Below are positions 59,031 through 64,000 of a stretch of 64,000 bases of DNA, piece after piece. The position numbers and the translations under genes were made by a program. The stretch is from Zantedeschia hybrid cultivar (Eukaryota; Streptophyta; Magnoliopsida; Alismatales; Araceae). The notes under the pieces are model-generated. The model saw only the letters and a list, made by a program, of their open reading frames with translations, was not told the DNA's origin and ran no database searches. The stretch's first letter is position 1, and the number at the start of each line of letters is the position of its first letter. Location of the stretch: assembly GCA_030544215.1 (NCBI GenBank), contig JARZZO010000009.1:53253129-53317128 (forward strand). Direction: 5' to 3'.

Positions 59031-59410
59031 ATATATTGTATGAAAAACCTGTGGTTTGTGGGTTATGAACTTGCTAAGTATGTTGGGACTTACGCTTGCT
59101 TATTAACTATTTTTCAGAAAAAGAAAAGAAAGGTCGAGCAGTGGGACGGGAGACTTAGTGACAGAAGATCGAGTTACTATTTAATTGATGTAATAATTTG
59201 GATATATTTAGAGATTCTGGGCAAATATTGTAATTTGCATTATTTGTTATTAGTGGATAAATTTGTGGTTATAATGATTGATTCATAGTGTTATGGATGT
59301 ATGTATGTGTTCACTCTGAAGTAAGTATATGTTTAGGTTGTTCCCACTATAGCGCGCCCGCTGGTTCGAAGTAAGTCGGCATGACTAAACCGGGTCAGCG
59401 GAGCGTGACA

Positions 59411-59949
59411 AGTACAGACAATTATGTAATTATATTAAGCTACATACTTAGTGAGAAAGAGTTAAATCAACTACTCATACTTGCCTTCATCATACAACTT
59501 TGTCTTTTATGGTCATGTTTTTCACAATTTTGCTTGCTCTCTCTCTCTCTTTTTTTTCATTTTGTTACATAGCTTACACCTAGTTTGTCTTCCTTCACCC
59601 ACTCTTTTAGACTTTTTGTTCCCTTTTATATATAATATGTATGGATTGCCCAACTTCACTTCATTTGAGGAGCATGCAATATTTCCTTTGCTACTTGTTC
59701 CTATATGATGTCTTGCATTTGTTCCACATGCTGGCTTGATCTTATTTGGCCCTCATGCTCTTCAATTATTTGATGTTCACTTTGTAGTAGTTGATTTTTC
59801 AAAATTGAAATATTTTCTCAAGTTTGACTCAGATCAGAGATGATGACATTGTATATATCTTCAAATCTCCCAGCCAAATAAGCCAACTAGCTAGTGCAAC
59901 GATGTATGTGATTATTCTACATGGCTTCTAAAGTAAGAGACTAATGATA
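59411..59949. other. Unassigned AT-rich sequence
   Basis: Flank of the LTR array, possibly the 3' part of the FAR1-type pseudogene. Contains a CT microsatellite near 59530. The short readings on the + strand are AT-rich and unsupported. Confidence 0.5.
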
Positions 59950-61560
59950 TACTTGATATCTACCACTAACAAGGAGTAATGATCTTGTAATTAACTTCGT
60001 CCAATAGGTCAAAATATAATATTGTGAAATTTCAACAATGTTCTTGAGAAGGAACACCTTTAATATATGCCTACACAAGATGCCAATGAATTCAAAAATT
60101 GACAATCACACTTGCCTACTTCAGAATATTTATCAAATATGACAATAAATGAATTAACCATCATCAAAACTACTCTTAACCTTATAAAAGTGGAGCATGT
60201 TCTACTTTTACCACCTACTATGTAGTAATTACATTTCACAACTCGTCTTGAAATAATGAAAAGATTGATTTTGTGTATACCTTTGCAGCATGTTGTTCCA
60301 AATTTGAACCATTGATCATAAGGATTGAAATAAAGTCTTCTTTTATTTCCTTCTTGTAATATTTATCTAATGCATTAGCAAACTGAATAACCAACTCACT
60401 TAAAGGAGTCTTTGAATTCACAAATGAGTCAAAAATTGAATTTATGCTCTCATTTCTTTGTGTTGTGTTCATACCTACATATTCTAATTATATGTTGGCA
60501 CCCATGACTGTCAAGTAAATACAACCCATTGAGCCACTCATTCTCTTGCAATGCATATTCTTCTATTAATGCTTGCCAAAAAAATTTTCAAATCTCTGCA
60601 TAGTGACTGAATCATGAATGCAACTCTTTAATGCATAGTTGAACCTAGAGTACTTGTGATATACATGTGAATTTTCTAGAATTTTTTCTTAATAAGTCAA
60701 TAGTACAGTCGATGACGAGTACTTGGAAATCCTCTACTAACAATAACCCCAGTAGCTAGACTTGATCAGCTATGATAGAAATAGGATGCTTTCCATACAT
60801 GGCCTTGGCTCAGGTCTCAAACAACTATACAAAAGATATCTCTAACTCATCTTGCAATAATGTACAACTAAAGAAATATTGATTGTTGATGATAGCTAAC
60901 TCTAGTAAATGGTGCAAAAGGCATACTATATTTATTTGCTCTATAAGTAGTATCGAATGTTTACATCACCAAAGTATTGAAATGTCATTTGCAATTAAGC
61001 CTCCACCAAAAAAATAAATTACCATTCAATCTTCTTCTTAGAGGAATTGAGTAATGCTTATACATTTCCAACATCTATTTTGTTCTTACATTTCTAAGTT
61101 TATTCCAACAGTCTCTTTTATCAAAATTCTGTAGAGTGGTGTCAAAAATTACAGCAATTTTTCAATTGATAATCCTTCCTCTTTAAATGTTTGCACAAGA
61201 CATTTAGAAGCAGTAGATGTTTTCTTGTTGGATCAAATGTAAGATATTTTATTTTGATAGACCATTTGGTGACTATGATCAATATCAAAAGTCTTCATAA
61301 ACATTTATTACCTTTCTTCGAGTTTTTCCATCAACTTCTTATTCTACTATCTTACTTCTATAAAATCCTTGGTTTGAACACACATGTATCCTACATATTA
61401 CCTCTGTACTACGTATATCTATTTTAGAATTATGAGTCCAATATCTGAAGCTTTCTTGCTTAGCGAATAATTTATTTATTTATTTTGCTGCATTGAGTGA
61501 TTCATACTCCATCCCTATATAAGGCTTCAAAATATCTTCAAACGATGTACACAACTAGGG
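59950..61560 (-). pseudogene. FAR1/FHY3-type (Mutator transposase-derived) gene, dead
   Basis: Minus strand. Order: N-terminal DNA-binding start (KPYIGMEYESLNAAK near 61530), a linker, a MULE transposase region near 60960-60750 (NKYSMPFAPFT matches the family block), a conserved TQRNESINSIFDSFVNS (60472 downward, open for 78 codons), a SWIM zinc finger (CDCQF and later CVG.. near 60100) and a C-terminal YYILTYWTK near 60020. Stops and frameshifts occur in nearly every block, so it is inactive. FAR1 proteins are transcription factors domesticated from Mutator-like transposases; this copy may be either an old family member or the remains of a MULE. Confidence 0.82.
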
Positions 61561-61775
61561 CTTCAAAAGAGTCAAGCTGAGTTGAGTTTTACCTCGCTCA
61601 AACTCGGCTCAACTCATTTTTGGTTGATCTCTAACTTGGTCAAAACTCGGTTGAGTATCTAAACTGCAATTCAAACTCAGCTCGTTTAGATGCTCGATGA
61701 GTTCAAGCTAAACTCGACGAGCTCGAACCAACCCACAAGTGCAAACTTGGCACAAAAAAAGTTCAATTATTAAAT
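61561..61775. repeat. AGCTCG-rich repeat, left part
   Basis: Dense CTCAACTC, GAGCTCGAAC and GCTCGATGAG words, resembling subterminal regions of old plant DNA transposons. A similar stretch occurs at 62770-62880 (AAGCTCGAGCTC), on the other side of the MITE. Termini and target duplication were not found. Confidence 0.4.
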
Positions 61776-62363
61776 GAGTAATGCTTGCTACACCACATCA
61801 AGCTGAGAGGAACGAGTCCCCCCATCCCTCTCTTGCCATCTAGAAAGTACACATGGTATGTCCCTCTTATTAAATGTGCCCCGACGTCACCCGCACATTA
61901 GCGCACATGATGGGCGCCAGATTAAAAAAATAATAAAAGAATTTGCCCAACATATTGTGATCTCAAGAGAATCCTAAAGTATTTGAAAGCATCCTGAAGC
62001 TCTCGAGCACATGATGCTTAGAGCTTCAGGATACCGAGAGCTGTGCTCGAGAGCTTCAAGATGTTCTAGAATTCTTTCAGAGCGTCATGCTCTCGAGATC
62101 ATCGAATGCACTCGAGAGCATCCTTAAACACTCGGGAGCATCCTAAAGCGCTCGAGCGCATGCTGAAGCTCTCGAGCAAATGATGCCCTAATGGGTAAAT
62201 TTTTTATTATTTTTTATTCCAACACGCCCCATGTGCACTGACGCGTAGATGATGTCAGAGCACATTCAAAGGGGGAATAGGAGCCATGTGGACTTTTCAG
62301 ATGGCAAAAAGGGATAGGGGGTTCAATCCTTCTCAGCTTGCTATAGTACAACAAGCATTACTC
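61776..62363. mobile_element. Mutator-like MITE with long terminal inverted repeats
   Basis: 588 bp. Ends are GAGTAATGCTTG and its inverse CAAGCATTACTC, and the inverted similarity continues inward for about 150-180 bp (AAGCTGAGA, TTGCCATCT, ACATGG, AATAATAAAA on both arms). Flanks are TTATTAAAT (61767-61775) and TCATTAAAT (62364-62372), a 9-bp duplication with one mismatch, as made by Mutator-like transposases. The centre holds repeats of CTCGAGAGCATCCT. No ORF, so it would need a transposase in trans. Confidence 0.82.
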
Positions 62364-62372
62364 TCATTAAAT

Positions 62373-63238
62373 TGCCACTGATCCTAGATGGGTCCACCTA
62401 CTAGTAGCAATAGCCAAAGGGCAGTGTCGTTACTTTTAAATAGATAGTCAGGTTGTAACTTTTCCAGAGTTTCCAATGTAGGATTATCCTACATCTAGTA
62501 ATCGAACCTCATACCCAACAATTATTTCCAAGTTCCCTTCTCCAACTTAACTATTCTTTACATATTAACTATTCTTTAACCACTAATTCTTATAATCTTT
62601 ATTTCTATCTATTGCACCTCATAACCTTGCATTATTTCATCAAATGTTTATAAGATATTCAATATGTTAGCAACTAAGTTTATTTTTTAATAGAATAGTT
62701 CAATAATGAATGAAGTAGTCAGAAGAATGCCTCAAGGAGTATATAAACAAGTTGCTAAATAAATACATACATAAGTTCTTAATGAGACTTAAACGAGCTT
62801 GTTCATAAACATAATCTAGCCGATCTCGCCTATGTTCAAGCTCGAGCTCATTTATGAATCAAGCCTAAATTTTTGTTCAAACTTGTTTATTTGTGTTATT
62901 TACAACCCAATAATAAATTTACTTAATTGGAATTAGACTAGATAACCAATTATGAGAGTTTATTAATGAGTTTAAGTCTAATTAACCCAATTATAAAAGT
63001 CTATTACCCCAATGATATTAGTAAGAACAGCCCACTAACCTAGTTAAAATGTTGGGTTTAGATGCACTGGACAATAGCTTAATAAAATAATGATAACTTT
63101 CTATAAAGAATTCAGACTAAAGCATGGTCAATATTGATGGAAAGAGTATGAAAAGATCTATAAATTTATATAAGATCAATTTTATTAATTCATATATTCT
63201 AAGGATAAAAAATATCAACGATCTATTTTAAAAAGGGC
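62373..63238. other. AT-rich intergenic sequence
   Basis: Apart from the AGCTCG-rich stretch at 62770-62880, no gene or repeat was recognised. Confidence 0.55.
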
Positions 63239-63970
63239 TACCAATGAGAAACAAATCCTAATAGGACTAGAATTTGAATTAGAAAAGAAAGGAAAGTGTA
63301 ATTAAAATTAACCACGATTTGAAAAGTTATAAAAGAGGTCTTTGAGTTGTATTAGAAGTAGAACATAATAAATTTGAGTGCGATTAGAATTATAATTTGT
63401 AAATAGAAAGTCATAGTTTTAACACATATTTGCTTGACATAGTTTTGGTGTTTAAAGCATAACTTTACGTATAAAATTCTAAATTATGTAAGACAATTAC
63501 CATTAGATAGATAAGTCAAAATTCTAGAATTTGTATGTAGATCATATTTTCAAAATAAGTCATTTACTAGTTAAAATTAGGACTAGAATTTGTATACATA
63601 TTTGCCAATGAGAAATAAGTCCTAATAGGACTAGAATTTGAATTAGAAAAGAAAGGAAAGTGTAATTAAAATTAACCACAATTTGAAAAGTTATAAAAGA
63701 GGTCTTTGAGTTGTATTAGAAGTATAACATAATAAATTTGAGTGTGATTTTTTTAATTCGTAGATAGAAAGTCATAGTTTGAATCCTTCTCGAACAAAGA
63801 TTTTGTACATAGATTTACTTGACATAGTTCTAGTATTTTAAGCATAACTTTGTATATAAAATTCTAAATTATATAATAAAATCACCATTAGACATATAAG
63901 TCAAAATTCTAGAATTTGTATGCAGATCATATTTTTAAAATAAGTCATTTACTAGTCGGAATTAGGACAT
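63239..63970. repeat. Tandem duplication, unit about 365 bp
   Basis: Unit 1 starts at about 63239 (CCAATGAGAAACAAATCCTA) and unit 2 at about 63604 (CCAATGAGAAATAAGTCCTA). Both run through GGAAAGTGTAATTAAAATTA, TTATAAAAGAGGTCTTTGAG and a shared end GTCATTTACTAGT. Unit 2 has an extra block (AATCCTTCTCGAACAAAG). The TTATAAAAGAGG element suggests LTR origin, but no primer site or termini were found. Confidence 0.78.
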
Positions 63971-64000
63971 CATTAGATGGGAACTGTCAAACTTTTAGGT

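Larger units (their letters stand above)
54757..59410 (+). mobile_element. Array of three LTRs and two short internal domains of a non-autonomous retrotransposon
   Basis: LTR 1 54757-56468, internal 56469-56760, LTR 2 56761-58421, internal 58422-58712, LTR 3 58713-59410 (internally deleted). Each internal domain begins with the tRNA-iMet site TGGTATCAGAGC (56475-56486; one mismatch at 58428-58439) and ends with GAGGACGAATTTTGTTTAAG plus a polypurine tract, the same 3' context as chromoviruses. There is no coding sequence. LTR starts are TGTAAGGACCC in the first and TATAA(A/G)GACCC in the others. An LTR-internal-LTR-internal-LTR order is the product expected from unequal recombination between LTRs. 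Confidence 0.85.

Noticed and set aside
59950..61560. Functional FAR1 family gene
   Set aside because: Stops and frameshifts in almost all conserved blocks.

Overview
The window is repeat-dominated nuclear DNA of a flowering plant. Evidence: plant-type LTR retrotransposons (Ty3/gypsy Tat and Tekay/Del lineages, Ty1/copia), tRNA-iMet primer sites, a decayed FAR1-type gene and plant mobile domain (PMD) genes. No intact host gene was found, and I could not name the species.

Layout. (1) 1-17038: 3' part of a decayed Tat-lineage element on + (Tat-1), with broken gag, protease/G-patch and pol. A 5.35 kb cargo (9240-14591) follows, with two intron-containing PMD-type genes in antisense, then a 3' LTR. 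(2) 17039-17169: start of a same-family LTR in opposite orientation, probably the target of Tat-1. (3) 17170-22553: defective minus-strand copia A, cut off at its IN/RT linker. (4) 22603-54110: minus-strand copia B, split by a Tekay/Del chromovirus (30967-52921). That in turn is split by a complete young Tat-2 element (31137-45944; two 1461-bp LTRs, CTAAC target duplication). (5) 54757-59410: three LTRs separated by two roughly 290-bp internal domains of a non-autonomous element. (6) 59950-61560: dead FAR1-type gene. (7) 61776-62363: Mutator-like MITE with long terminal inverted repeats. (8) 63239-63970: tandem duplication of about 365 bp.

The strongest unexplained signal is a 32-bp dyad. It has an 11-bp arm of the form TNAAANGCGTC, a spacer that is almost always 10 bp but varies freely in sequence, and the inverted arm. 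About 55 units lie in promoter-like positions: U3 of the Tat LTRs, the Tat 5' leader and 3' UTR, upstream of both antisense PMD genes, and throughout the LTR of the unrelated Tekay element. Several occur as doublets with an exact 30-bp period. A protein-binding site shared between retroelement lineages is the simplest reading, but this is inference.

The two Tat copies can be compared directly. Tat-2 has an intact 1282-residue pol and only two in-frame stops seen in gag-pro, but lacks the PMD cargo. In both copies pol lies in the -1 frame relative to gag-pro, with the switch placed at a run of 7-9 A.
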